Source: Armatimonadota bacterium
GTDB taxonomy: Bacteria > Armatimonadota > Zipacnadia > Zipacnadales > JABUFB01
Reading direction: 5' to 3'
Assembly: GCA_013314775.1 (NCBI GenBank)
Contig: JABUFB010000011.1
Coordinates: 259,144 to 323,143 of the forward strand
Length of the DNA: 64,000 nt
Part shown: positions 29,101-36,554 of the stretch, piece after piece
Layout: the number at the start of each line of letters is the position of its first letter
Position numbering within the stretch: position 1 is the first letter of the stretch
The notes under the pieces: generated by a model
Database searches by the model: none
What the model was told of the DNA's origin: nothing
Seen by the model: the letters and a program-made list of their open reading frames with translations, nothing else
Program-made: the position numbers and the translations under genes

Positions 29101-32100
29101 ATCGGCCGCCAGGAGGTCCAGCACGCGCGGCGCGGACTTTTCGGGCCCGGTGGCAGAAAGAACCTGGATGAGAGCGGCCTGGTGCGCCGGTGTAGCGCCG
29201 GAGAGAGCTTCGATCAGGCCGTCCACGGCGACTTCGCCCATTTCTGTCAGAAGCTCGCGAGCGAAGCAACCTTCCGGCGACGCAGCCTCTGCCAGGGCGG
29301 CGGCCAATGCCGGAACCGCTTCTGGTCCGAACCCCAGCAGGGCCCGGGAGGCCGCCTGCTGGTCCGCGCCGTCACAGGTGGCCGCAACGCGCAGCAGCCC
29401 CGGAACGGCCCGAGGGTCGCCGACGTGCTCCAGACAGCGGACCACCGTAACGCGCACAGACTCGGCAGAATCTGTCAGCGCCGAGATCAGCGCATTCACA
29501 GCGTCGCTCGTGCCGATCCGCGCAAGACAGGTAGCCGCCGATTGCCGCACGCTGGGGTCGCTGGACCCCGCGAGCACATCCGCAACCGGCGCAACGGCAA
29601 CGTCTCCGAAGGCGCTGGCTGCCCACGCTCCGCACTTGCGGACGTCCCGGTTCTCGTCCCTCAGGAGCGCCACGACCTGCGGGAGCGAACTCGGCCCCAA
29701 TTCCACGAGCGCATCCAGGGCCCGGGTGCGCAGCGCTTCGCTTTCGTCCAGTAGCAGTTGGACCAGCGCGGGCACCGCGGCGTTACCTAGCCGGACCACA
29801 GCCGCGAGCGCATCCTGCGCGACAGCCTCATCAGGATCGGCCAAGAGCCTGCAGATACCGGGGATGCTGACGTCGTCCGGGATTGCGGCGAGCACACGAG
29901 CTGCTCTTGCGCGAACCGACGCGTCGGCAGCGGTCAGGAGGGACCGGAAGTCATCCAGCGATTCATCGCCCATCACCCGGATCACGTGGAGGAGGGCGAG
30001 CAAATCGCGATCGTCGTCGATGCGGCAGGTCTCCACCAACAGGCGCGCGGCGTCCTGTCCGAAGACCTGAATACTCTCGGCTGCCGCAACCACAACCGAC
30101 GGTTCGGGATCACGCGTGAGCGCCGCCATGGCCTCAAGCGCACGCGGATCAGCGATTGCCCCCAACGCAATCACCGCAGCAGTGCGCACTTGCACATCAA
30201 CGTCCGTGAGCGCGCCCAGCAGTCCGTCGACCGCTTCCGGTGGATGCAAGCGCCCCAGAATGTGCGCACCCCACATGCGGACGCGGGGATCATCGCTGCC
30301 CAGTGCGGCAATCGCCGGGGATACTGCGGCCGGGCCGGCCTCAACGGCAAGATCAGCCGCAATTGGCGCCAGCGTCTCATTGTCCAGTAGGCCGAAGAGC
30401 AGGGGCATCGCGGCGTCGCCGAAGGAGAGCAGCAAGTCAGCCGGCGCCCTGCCAAGTTCGGAGTCGGCGAGGAGCGCGGTCACGAAGGGCAGGCACTCGG
30501 GATCGCGCAGGCGGTCGAGCACCTGCAGGCCCGCCAATTTCCAGCCCCTGCCCGCAGTGGGCAGTGCGTCACAGATGCCAAGGGTGGCCTCCTGCCCCAG
30601 GGCCACGAGCGCGTCCGCAACTCCGGAAACCGGACTGCCGGCTGAATCCGTCAGTGCTGCGAGCAGCGGCGTCAGGGCTCGGGTGCCGAATGAACTGATG
30701 GCCTCAGAGGCCGCCGAAGTCACCTCGGGAACACTGTCGGAGAGGGATCCGACCAGCCAGGCCAGAGCGTCGTCGGAGCCGATGTTCCGCAGCGCCTGGA
30801 TGCTCGCGATCCGGACCGACGGATCCGGGTCGCCGAGAAGCCGCGCAAGATCCGGCGCGGCAGGTTCCCATTCCAGACTGCCCAGGGCCCAGGCAGCTTC
30901 CTCACGCACCCGTGCATCAGAAGCGGTCAACCGCGATATCAGGGCGGGGACGGCGGCCTCGCCAATAAGAACAAGGGTACCGGAGGCGAGCCTGCGCTCC
31001 CTGGCATCGCCTGCTCCCATGAGAGCCGCGACGGGTTCAACCGCTTCGGCAGCAAAGTCCGCAAGCGCCGACTGAGCCGCTTGCCACACTCTCTCGTCCT
31101 CATCCGCGAGCAGAGACAGCAGCGGCTCGACTGCCTGGTCAGCTGGGAAGGCACACAGTCCGCGGATCGCACCGATCCGGCAGGAAGGCTCCTGCGAAAC
31201 GGTGGCGTCCAGCAGCGCCGCAAGTGCCGGTGCGCCGAAGGACGCCAGGGCACCCGCGATAGCCTGAGCGCCGCGGCAGTCGGGGTCACACAGGCGCCCA
31301 ACGAGGGTTGGGATCGCGCGTTCGTCACCCAGCGAGGACAGACACGCACTTGCGGCGGCACGGACTGCCTCGCTCTCGTCCGAAAGCGCTGTGGCCACGG
31401 CCGGAAGCGCTTCAACGTAAGCCAGCTCGGCCAAAGTCGCGATGGCATCCGCGCGGACTTCCGGGCTCTGGTGTTCCACCAGCGGCAGTACCGAAGCCCC
31501 TGCTTCGGGCATCGCCAGTTTGCGCAGGGCGTCGAGACAGACGGCGATCAGTTCGGTGTCCGCTGCCCCGAGCAGCGGCGTAAGGGCTTCGAGAGAAGCA
31601 GAAACTGGAATGCGTGAGAGCACCGCGATCGCACGGAAACGCAGGGCATCCTGATCCGAGCCTAGCAGACGGGACACCGGCTTCACCGCAGCCTCGCCCA
31701 GGGAGGCCAGAGCATCCTGAGACGCGGCGACCAGCGCGGGGTCGTCCTCCTCCATCACTTCAATGAGCGGGCCGCATGCCGACGCTCCGGCTGTCTCCAC
31801 GAGCAGGGGCGCGGCTGCGGCGCGGTGCACCGCGTCCACCGGGTACTCGCCGCGCCACATTGCCGATGCCAGCGCCGCGGCCTGCCGGCGGAACACAGCA
31901 AATTGCGGATCACCCGAGCCGGCCACTGCGTCGCTAAGGGCCTCGATCGCCTTCTCGCCGTCGCCCCCCGCTGCGAACCCAAGGCCGGAAGCGATCAGCG
32001 CTTGCAATCGGCGACGCGCGACCACGGTGTCCGGGTCGGAATCATCAAGCGCAGCCCGCGTGGCCTGGCGACGCAGTTCGAGCCACTCGAAGCGTAAGTG

Positions 32101-33141
32101 AGGCACGCGTCCGCGCACTTCGAGGCCCAGGAGTGGAACCGTTGCTTTCAAGTCGGCCAGCAACTCTTCGAACTGCTCCTCCGTGCGTACTGCCTCCTGC
32201 ACCCGAAGACGCCACAGGAGAGAATCCAGGGGAATGAACCCGGCGGCGGGCCAGTCCACGATTGCAGCCAGTAGAGCGCGCCTTTCCGCGGACGCCCCCA
32301 CGCTGATCTCTTCAGACATACTCCCACTGGCGAGGGCTTCCCACTGCAACGGCTCGATCCGCTCGATGCCCGCTGCGCTTGCCCGGGCCGAGATACTGCG
32401 CATGGCGGCCACGAGACGGTGCAGGTTTCCGCGAGCGCGGGCCGAGGCCATCGGGACGACCGAGGGCGCGAAAGGAGTCAGGCCTCGAGCGGCAGAGGCC
32501 AGCACGCGCTCCACCACCGCGTCTGCCGGTTCGCTCATAGGGAAGTAGACAAGTCCGGCATGTGACACAGCATCGAGGGACGGATCCAGGTGTTGGGGCC
32601 TCAGTTCGACGATGAGAAGCGTGTGGCGCCAGTTCCGCTGCGCCGCGTGCACCAGTGCGATCGCCGCGTCGACAAGCGTGCTGTCCGGGGCTCCGTCCAC
32701 ACAGGCTTCCAGGCCTGACAGGCCGAGCACGAAGCCACGCTCTGTCGAAGCCACGGTAGCGTCGGCGACGCTGAATAGCTCAAGGAGTGCGTCGATCCCC
32801 GACGTCGCAGGTACCGGAATTGCTCGAAGGTCCGGGTTCAGCTCAAAGAGCCGATCCGTGCCGTGGCTTACCAGCGCGTGGAGTGAGAAGTAACGGTCGA
32901 GGTGCAGATGCAGACCCGGGTCACCCCCGAGTCTCGCCGCCTGGATCAGTGACCCCAGCAGCCACGTCTTGCCACGCCCTGCATCGGCAACCAGAGCCAT
33001 GGGCGTGCAGAAGCCGCCCCGAGCACGGGCCAGCGCCTGGTCAAAATGCCCGCACTCCACCGGCCAGAGCAACTCAGCCACGTCACGGCTGAGCTGTCCG
33101 GCGGCCTCGCCCGGGTTGCGGTACTCCCTGTCTGCCGACAT
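20164..33141 (-). CDS. giant NACHT/STAND-like NTPase with about 120 HEAT repeats
   Basis: A single uninterrupted frame of 4,325 residues. N-terminal part: Walker A ADAGRGKT at residues 52-59. A Walker-B-like strand FVLGLSGLEA at 137-146 recalls the NACHT pattern hhhhDGhDE but has Ser where the Asp is expected. TLLIVELRP at 174-182 matches the NACHT sensor-1 'TSRP' pattern. Residues about 280-365 look like a winged helix. From about residue 445 to the end it is HEAT/PBS-lyase-type repeats of about 31 residues (D-x-VR-x-A-x-AL-G-x-IG-x-AVPxL). No membrane segment, signal peptide or enzymatic effector domain is visible. STAND proteins are oligomerising sensors or switches; function here is inferred. 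ATG at 33141 has only a weak GGGG upstream. Confidence 0.82.
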   Translation of the reverse strand: MSADREYRNPGEAAGQLSRDVAELLWPVECGHFDQALARARGGFCTPMALVADAGRGKTWLLGSLIQAARLGGDPGLHLHLDRYFSLHALVSHGTDRLFELNPDLRAIPVPATSGIDALLELFSVADATVASTERGFVLGLSGLEACVDGAPDSTLVDAAIALVHAAQRNWRHTLLIVELRPQHLDPSLDAVSHAGLVYFPMSEPADAVVERVLASAARGLTPFAPSVVPMASARARGNLHRLVAAMRSISARASAAGIERIEPLQWEALASGSMSEEISVGASAERRALLAAIVDWPAAGFIPLDSLLWRLRVQEAVRTEEQFEELLADLKATVPLLGLEVRGRVPHLRFEWLELRRQATRAALDDSDPDTVVARRRLQALIASGLGFAAGGDGEKAIEALSDAVAGSGDPQFAVFRRQAAALASAMWRGEYPVDAVHRAAAAPLLVETAGASACGPLIEVMEEDDPALVAASQDALASLGEAAVKPVSRLLGSDQDALRFRAIAVLSRIPVSASLEALTPLLGAADTELIAVCLDALRKLAMPEAGASVLPLVEHQSPEVRADAIATLAELAYVEALPAVATALSDESEAVRAAASACLSSLGDERAIPTLVGRLCDPDCRGAQAIAGALASFGAPALAALLDATVSQEPSCRIGAIRGLCAFPADQAVEPLLSLLADEDERVWQAAQSALADFAAEAVEPVAALMGAGDARERRLASGTLVLIGEAAVPALISRLTASDARVREEAAWALGSLEWEPAAPDLARLLGDPDPSVRIASIQALRNIGSDDALAWLVGSLSDSVPEVTSAASEAISSFGTRALTPLLAALTDSAGSPVSGVADALVALGQEATLGICDALPTAGRGWKLAGLQVLDRLRDPECLPFVTALLADSELGRAPADLLLSFGDAAMPLLFGLLDNETLAPIAADLAVEAGPAAVSPAIAALGSDDPRVRMWGAHILGRLHPPEAVDGLLGALTDVDVQVRTAAVIALGAIADPRALEAMAALTRDPEPSVVVAAAESIQVFGQDAARLLVETCRIDDDRDLLALLHVIRVMGDESLDDFRSLLTAADASVRARAARVLAAIPDDVSIPGICRLLADPDEAVAQDALAAVVRLGNAAVPALVQLLLDESEALRTRALDALVELGPSSLPQVVALLRDENRDVRKCGAWAASAFGDVAVAPVADVLAGSSDPSVRQSAATCLARIGTSDAVNALISALTDSAESVRVTVVRCLEHVGDPRAVPGLLRVAATCDGADQQAASRALLGFGPEAVPALAAALAEAASPEGCFARELLTEMGEVAVDGLIEALSGATPAHQAALIQVLSATGPEKSAPRVLDLLAADPPAGQAAQAFARTHYEHCMGGLVRRVGSEQPGFSEAACQVLAEVGGPSVEPLATLCMEGPEKARALAARLLGDIGEPTALPALLELLSAPVGALRVEAVAALLKIGDPQALAPLVDAFADPDRIVAHSAFRALDVFGIDAAGAAIRRHELDTAPVPPWLPEVFELPGSPALELFETLLASDDPALRAGAVRAIWSADQDRLGSLLPGLLSDPSPRVQELLVDCCRTLGALIAPDLLGALTGEDPAARDIASRCLVAVGPGAVGVLLDALSDAAQPRRAQLVRVLEQIRDPEAVKPLVEVLDDVDEELAGASVEALVAFGQASVGPLLDQLESPNELMRLRVPETLRRLGDVVRPALVELVGAAEPARAAAALEVVRRMGASEVLPALVSRLGDDPKIAGPAAEMLLEHTGQAIPLLCEGLDSDAEMVRGRCGELLVQIGGPALGQLSVTLLEGGVQARVASASAVARIGTQAAVEPLALAMADDDPRVRYAAASGLEMLGAVAPLVRSIDDPHTGVRERVTKALVSLGEPALSELVAAQASPEKAPIPALLEVLRAFGELANEHLERALMQADGDGRAKAIRCLGALGSTHALPIVTGLLADPDSRVRQAAGEVLVASGRSAVKPLVDALVSDRSDLHEPAADCLRQIGLPAAQALIDVANAAPAAGWDDASPWARSRAIEVLADIQPDGLGEHLTRRVRDTAETVRVAAARAIQKIGHADAVPVLLEGIDDDTPAARDARLAALCSFGQVAVPTLIEKMENPAWAGSPALAAALASLGEVVEDAIVSLLDDPSPERRLLAARTLHDMRLERAAHGLYLRTSDTDERVRLAAALALAQLPPEHASPLLADLSSPDEALRRHAVAALAVQSETALDQAAAKVVDPDPVARRETLRLLHIIARDKDRDAVLGALGDPDPDVRVEAIHASLNWPDEPLAHRLADLLADPWEPVVEAASGALRELGPVAHPALIQRLLDQQGRLDPVVARVFGLPAEEALDVLRRGVGADSPVHRERCLRALALAGTDGDLILLARAMDDSEDSVADAAANCLLAAGERAIPPAASAFRAGSERGIARATRVLADLYPASRAVICEALVDESAAVRLRALNLLAGQDEASDAPVIAERLSDDTELVRVAAANALARLGSVESVPALLDGLDADTPASAAARHEAVATIGAPAVPAVLDALQLAEWRRDSRVAAIARALGGDVERVARDLLEAELETERVRGLRILDLLDCEDRLDVCARMAVDASADVRAEVVRVLRSLGEEGARALLPGLAYRDETHLPRLAECLVALGDSALDLVRDQLGSPVGETRFGAVEVLALAGRAGDAEALAGLLDDPEPDIRARICRLLPEISPTVAIARLTGMLGDRDRAVACTAATALASIGQPGIEALLVRVEPDSGGDQPALEGLRSAGETGLETVRSLLAGPVPSIRAAAATALGLLPDPGAIPMLARAAGDLDRAVQAAASASLVAFGAQAVPAVFDVLAGDDPDLRYSAADVLVAIGTASVDRLVQGLSETSGEVRAACLRTLVLIGDPRVAPSASEYLHDENEEVRAAAVLAVQKFRYEPALRGLIDGILDETEALREARAAAICSFREAAVPTLVEALAGPDAPLAAFVTDLLVQLRDVAAEPVAALLDRTSVAARLVAVRALGPMRNDIACAALARAVTDDDRQVRYEAARALALIGPSAGELLMDGLREPDPLRRSRVCEALAMHGTEVLDTVASLLTYEDLNVVLGVLETLGRSRHLAYVEHIASVLDDLREPVRVAACEALGLMGTPQAAEVLIDALYFNDPVVTAAATEALGNMQEVAYELLLPRLVDDSGSVDERILSALSASGEAAGPVLRECLGSQFATTRAAAVRGLARVAGSAAIPDLVPLLSDPEAQVRSAAAESLSAMGERAAAAALEVLSGDHGPGCLAAGDVLAATGAGLLPELLEVLRAGGPDARAGAARALGGIGDEQAVPHLVGRIRDSHAPVRAEAARALGLLHAATAAPHLLSAIDDPDPAVSRAAIDALGRIGAPAADALLKRLITPDGAIRDDVVYALVGIGTPCIEPLAQLAETGGTVARAAQMRVLTLIGGDEAVGPLVDGLFDEASEVRTEAMRGIQAVGRPAVGALVERLKAAPGRVAVDRIATALARLREAALPDVVALLESPDEGITRVAADILGQMGMVAAAALRRSLTHRKPNVRTLALNGLARIGDVSVVPDIIERLQDTDTGVVGAAIRALADLQDPRGIRPIAGCVGSDSPEIRDALSYAVPRFGSSIAPSLADMLTDPNEAVREHAARALVMLEKGALQALERKLRSEDTAMRAAAARVMGDLGISGVIDPLVGRLGDREAEVRQAAAEALGKIGGPAVAPTLLRMREQDERVDDGILRTLHAMTVDPVYTLTQYARDGDEEMRLAAVRMAGRYGRNEAVPTLQQRMQDTSPAINRAAAEALAAIGTHDALTALARESVTDKPELSEAIRAGLLRHAVDAIPILVRMATRPRGEPDAQLVAVAADISRSAPGIVDELLSDSDEQVRRTAALVLGDVGSSQSLRSLVRKARDPDAPVRRAAAVALGRIGGEAIGPLSALLDDDDKDVRQAAADVLAGMGDQGVHVLLQKLKSSRDHRTQAAICRSLGSAEITEAVEVLEGILKREQGSLLGVAAAGALAHMGHAVGLERLREALQSQDDEIRGEAADYLGWIGGDTALALVSKVDDPDERVRAAATRALQGLSGTDVPLLLTYAQHREAAVRLAVATALREAPGNPDALDALLRLLQDEHEDVCQAAADSLIVFGDSALDRLSNQAISDDADARYAACWALSQIGSPAVDALLSGLQRGSAEARADILRALGRIGDPRARSAVLAALDDDNPRIRVGAIGAMRRLATEDDGPRLAKALEDPDANVRMVASSVLASVMNSGLREQIALLLQHPLAETRAAAAQVLRQDAHPSALEPLRRAAAREPEPWVVELMEAAIEAIRSSS

Positions 33142-33273
33142 GTGATCTTGCCCCGAAGGTCATCGACGGAATGGCCTGCCCGGCGCGAACGTCCCCCTAG
33201 TTGCCTGGAAGGCCCAGCCATGAGTGCGAATCGGGCGGTGGGTGGAAATAGACTCACTCGGCCACCCAATGAC

Positions 33274-33289
33274 ATTGAGACTAGTCAAT
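33274..33289. repeat. operator-like dyad at the predicted start of the giant transcript
   Basis: ATTGA and TCAAT form perfect arms around a 6-nt centre, with a nested GACTAGTC palindrome. The dyad lies immediately downstream of the predicted -10 box of the giant gene, where a repressor would cover the transcription start. Confidence 0.45.
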
Positions 33290-33319
33290 ATTTTATCAAG
33301 AAATGCTCAAGTTGCGCAA
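33290..33319 (-). promoter_or_regulatory. candidate promoter of the giant HEAT-repeat gene
   Basis: On the minus strand, TTGCGC (33314-33319) and TAAAAT (33290-33295) are separated by 18 bp. The predicted start near 33283 gives a leader of about 140 nt. The -35 is part of the palindrome TTGCGCAA. Confidence 0.45.
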
Positions 33320-33448
33320 CATCTGTAGTGCAAAACATACCGGCTAAGGTGGCGGGCGTCAGAAACTCTATGGAGGACTGCCGCGCACCACGAGAGAAAG
33401 GACACCTCTCAGTGGACAGCTGGACGCCCCCGTCGGTTGCGCCGGGAG

Positions 33449-35101
33449 ATGGTGATTTTGCGACAATTCATCACCGTTGTCATCTTGCTGGTTCTTGCAT
33501 CCTGCCTCGGCGCACAGTCAGTGGACTTTGCGCCCGACCTCAACTCTCTGGATGCCTGGGAGGTCTCCGGTGGCCAATGGACGGCGACTGACGGTCTGCT
33601 GAAGCAGAGCTCCTGGTGGTACTCGGAGTCCGACTGGGCTTCAACCGCACACGCATTCCTGAAGGAGCCGGTGCTTGCGGACTTTGATGTGAGCTTCGAG
33701 TTCCGGGTTGAGCCCGGCGGTGGCGGAGTGGGTGCCGCCCAGTTTCTTTTCCGTTCCAGTAGCAACAGAGCATACTACCTCATCCAGTTCAGTAGCAAGG
33801 CCGGAGGAGTATATCTGGTCCGGAATGATCCCGGCGTCCATTGGCGCAATATCCGCAGAGCGTCCATGGTGCAGATGCCCAGGGGGGAATGGCACCGGAT
33901 CCGGGTCAAGGCAGAGGGGCCCGGGATCACCATCTGGGTAAATGGGGCCGAAGCTCTTCAGGCGGAAGATGACGCTGCCTTGAGCGGCCGCATCGGGTTC
34001 GGTACCAGCCAGGCCGTCGCCGGCTTCCGGAACATCACTATCAAGGGCACCCGGGGCGAACTTGACACGCCCTGGCAGAACACGGGAGGGAAGCACATGC
34101 CACCTAGTTTCAGGGTCATCTGTGAGGACGCCGGGGCCGGCGGTTACGAGGCATTCCCGGACATCTGCCGATGCGCAAACGGTGACCTGTTGTGCGTCTT
34201 CTATGCCGGGTACGACCACGTTTCGTTTCCCCGAGACGACCTGCCAAAGGGCGCGAGGGTCAGTGCGGTCCGATCCACCGACGAGGGCGAGACCTGGAGT
34301 CCAGCCTTCGTGGTTGCGGACACTCCCTGGGACGACCGCGACCCCCACATCGCCTGCCTGAAAGACGGGACGCTGATCTGCAACTGGTTCACCTACTACG
34401 GGAACTGGCAGCCGCCTGACTCGGACAAGCCGGGCCACTACAAGGAACTCTGGACCTGCTTCTCCACCGACAACGGCCTCACGTGGAGCGAGCCGCATCT
34501 CGTCCCGAACACCGCCGGGCAGTACTGGGGTTGCTCGGCGCCAGTGCGGGAACTGTCCGACGGCACCCTCATCTGGCCCATCTACCGCGAATACCAGCAG
34601 CCTTTGCGCAACTGGACCGCGGTGATGCATTCCAGCGACGGTGGCAAGACCTGGACCGATCCTGTGTGGGTAGACGAGACCAATGACGACAATGACGAGC
34701 CGGATATCTGCGAAATGCCCGATGGCCGTCTCCTGTGCGTCATGCGGGCAAACCCCGGCGACAGCATGTGGTACTCGTGGTCTGAGGACAAGGGCAGGAC
34801 GTGGACACGCTCCGAGAAAATCGGGTTTCCGGGGCATGCGCCGTACCTGTTTCTCACCAGCAAGGACATACTGCTCCTCGGGCATCGCCTGCCCAATACG
34901 GCCCTCAACTACAGTCTGGACTACGGCAGAACCTGGAGTCCGTCCATGCAGGTGGATGCCACCATTGGCTCTTACCCGAGCATGGTGGAGTTGAAAGACG
35001 GGACGATCCTCTTCGTCTACTACGAGGAGGGACCGGGCTCATCCATCCGGGCCCAGAAACTCTGGGCCACAAAGGACGGCGTCGAGCAGCTGGAGTGGTG
35101 A
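33449..35101 (+). CDS. secreted LamG-like plus sialidase-like (Asp-box) protein
   Basis: Exported protein of about 550 residues. After a signal peptide (ILLVLASCLGAQ), about 170 residues form a concanavalin-like jelly roll resembling the DUF1080/LamG class. The C-terminal part is a BNR/sialidase-like six-bladed propeller with five Asp boxes: STDEGETW, STDNGLTW, SSDGGKTW, SEDKGRTW and SLDYGRTW. A role in carbohydrate binding or hydrolysis outside the cytoplasm is likely, but the sialidase Arg triad cannot be confirmed by eye. Start is uncertain: ATG 33449 is immediately after GGGAG, which fits a TTG at 33458 better. The frame also opens at 33437. Confidence 0.8.
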   Translation: MVILRQFITVVILLVLASCLGAQSVDFAPDLNSLDAWEVSGGQWTATDGLLKQSSWWYSESDWASTAHAFLKEPVLADFDVSFEFRVEPGGGGVGAAQFLFRSSSNRAYYLIQFSSKAGGVYLVRNDPGVHWRNIRRASMVQMPRGEWHRIRVKAEGPGITIWVNGAEALQAEDDAALSGRIGFGTSQAVAGFRNITIKGTRGELDTPWQNTGGKHMPPSFRVICEDAGAGGYEAFPDICRCANGDLLCVFYAGYDHVSFPRDDLPKGARVSAVRSTDEGETWSPAFVVADTPWDDRDPHIACLKDGTLICNWFTYYGNWQPPDSDKPGHYKELWTCFSTDNGLTWSEPHLVPNTAGQYWGCSAPVRELSDGTLIWPIYREYQQPLRNWTAVMHSSDGGKTWTDPVWVDETNDDNDEPDICEMPDGRLLCVMRANPGDSMWYSWSEDKGRTWTRSEKIGFPGHAPYLFLTSKDILLLGHRLPNTALNYSLDYGRTWSPSMQVDATIGSYPSMVELKDGTILFVYYEEGPGSSIRAQKLWATKDGVEQLEW

Positions 35102-35220
35102 GTGGGGACAAAAACCCCTGAATCGTGAAAGGAGTGCGGCGACGGGCGCCGAATCACTAACTGGCGCGGGAACTCCGCGATGCGATTCCGAAAGCATAAA
35201 GAGCAGGGGGCGTTCACATT

Positions 35221-36321
35221 ATGCGCAGGAACAGGCTCTTGTCCTTTGCTGTCGTCATCGCCGTGGTCCTTGGCATCATCGCACCGGAAGCCTTGGCCCA
35301 GCCCGAGCGGAGGCCCAGACTCAGGGCCGTGAAGGGGGTCGTGCTCGTAGGCGAGCTCGACGACCACAACCTGGCACAGGTGAAGCGGGCGCTGGCAAGC
35401 ATCAAACTCGCCTTCGCCTTGAAGGGAAGCGCCGGTCCGGGCTGGGGTATGAACCTGGTACTTCGGCAGTGCGCCGATGAGGAAATTCCCGAACTGGTGA
35501 AGCAGTACAACACACGTGACGTGGCTTTCGTGCTGCCCATCACCCAGCGCACCATCGAGGCCCTGCAATCAAGGAATCCCCGTGAGGCCGGTTTTATGGT
35601 GCAGGTGCCGAAGCAACACATGTCGGCTCTTCAGAAGATCGCTGCAAAGGCCCCGCCCGGCGAGAAGATTCAGACGATTGACCTTACCAAAGAGGATTGG
35701 CAACCCTTGGTGGCTCCGCCGGAAGTCGGCTGGACGCTGCCTGGCGGGGGCGTCATCCAGTTCGCCGCAGACCGCGCCGGAGCGTCCTCTGATTTCGCTT
35801 CGAGCCTGCCCATCGGTTTCACCGACAACCCCTATGCCACATTCATCAACCCCGGTACGGGGCAGAAGATCCCGGGGGCCATCGGCCCATTCCTGCCCAT
35901 GGCCTCGGTATCGGGGATCATTGCCGGGCTTATGACTATCGTTGAGAACACGAGTTGGGAGGAGTTCTCCACAGGCATGAGTGACCTGTGGGACGCTATT
36001 GTCGGCGAAGAGGGACAGGATCGCTCGTGGGACGAGATCCTGTGCGATGTCATCGGGGCCCTGGTCAATATGGGCGGCAATATGTGGGACAGCGACGGCA
36101 AGTTCGATGACTATGCCACCATGATCACTGAGGGCTGGAACGATTTCGTCGACTTCTTCAACAACGATGTCCTGCCGTTCTTCGGGACCTGGTTCCAGGA
36201 CGACTTCAGCAATCCCGACCTCTTCGGCTTCAGGCCGGACGAGGAGTTCGACCTCTTCGATCAGGGCCGCATTTTTGACTTCCTGATAAGGCCCAAGCCA
36301 TGGGAAGTAGCTCTGGAGTGA
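35221..36321 (+). CDS. secreted protein of unknown function
   Basis: I do not recognise this 366-residue protein. It starts with a clear signal peptide (LLSFAVVIAVVLGIIAPEALA) cleaved before QPERRP. The middle has mixed alpha/beta character (KGVVLVGELDDHN, DVAFVLPITQ). The C-terminal third is acidic and rich in Trp and Phe, with WDEILCDVIGALVNMGG, DDYATMITEGWNDFVDFFNND and similar patches that may form amphipathic helices. It is a likely periplasmic or extracellular factor. AGGGGG lies 10 nt before the ATG, and a 12-bp hairpin follows the stop, so it is probably a monocistronic unit. Confidence 0.72.
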   Translation: MRRNRLLSFAVVIAVVLGIIAPEALAQPERRPRLRAVKGVVLVGELDDHNLAQVKRALASIKLAFALKGSAGPGWGMNLVLRQCADEEIPELVKQYNTRDVAFVLPITQRTIEALQSRNPREAGFMVQVPKQHMSALQKIAAKAPPGEKIQTIDLTKEDWQPLVAPPEVGWTLPGGGVIQFAADRAGASSDFASSLPIGFTDNPYATFINPGTGQKIPGAIGPFLPMASVSGIIAGLMTIVENTSWEEFSTGMSDLWDAIVGEEGQDRSWDEILCDVIGALVNMGGNMWDSDGKFDDYATMITEGWNDFVDFFNNDVLPFFGTWFQDDFSNPDLFGFRPDEEFDLFDQGRIFDFLIRPKPWEVALE

Positions 36322-36342
36322 CGGCAGGGCGAGGTGAGCGCG

Positions 36343-36373
36343 GAAGCTCGGGCCGGGACCAGGCCCGAGCTTC
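36343..36373 (+). terminator. 12-bp hairpin terminator
   Basis: GAAGCTCGGGCC and GGCCCGAGCTTC form a perfect 12-bp stem with a 7-nt loop, 21 nt after the stop of the secreted orphan. The T run is short (TTCTTC), but stem strength and position support a terminator. Confidence 0.75.
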
Positions 36374-36554
36374 TTCATGACTCCGGGACGTCCTTCGGGT
36401 CACTCCGGCAAGATCGCCACTGCCCTCGCCGCGACCACGTTCAGCGCCAAATCCCATCCACGCGCCGATGAGTCTCAGACCGACCTGTCAGCAGGGATTC
36501 GCCCCTGTGGCGTCGAAACACCCGCCATTCAGTTGAGCATGGGAAAGGCGCCAC

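Larger units (their letters stand above)
33142..33448. promoter_or_regulatory. divergent regulatory region upstream of the giant gene
   Basis: This 307-base gap holds the most AT-rich patch in its neighbourhood (about 33270-33340) and no credible gene. It must contain the promoters of the giant HEAT gene (minus) and the sialidase-like gene (plus). Only the minus-strand promoter is readable. Confidence 0.55.
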
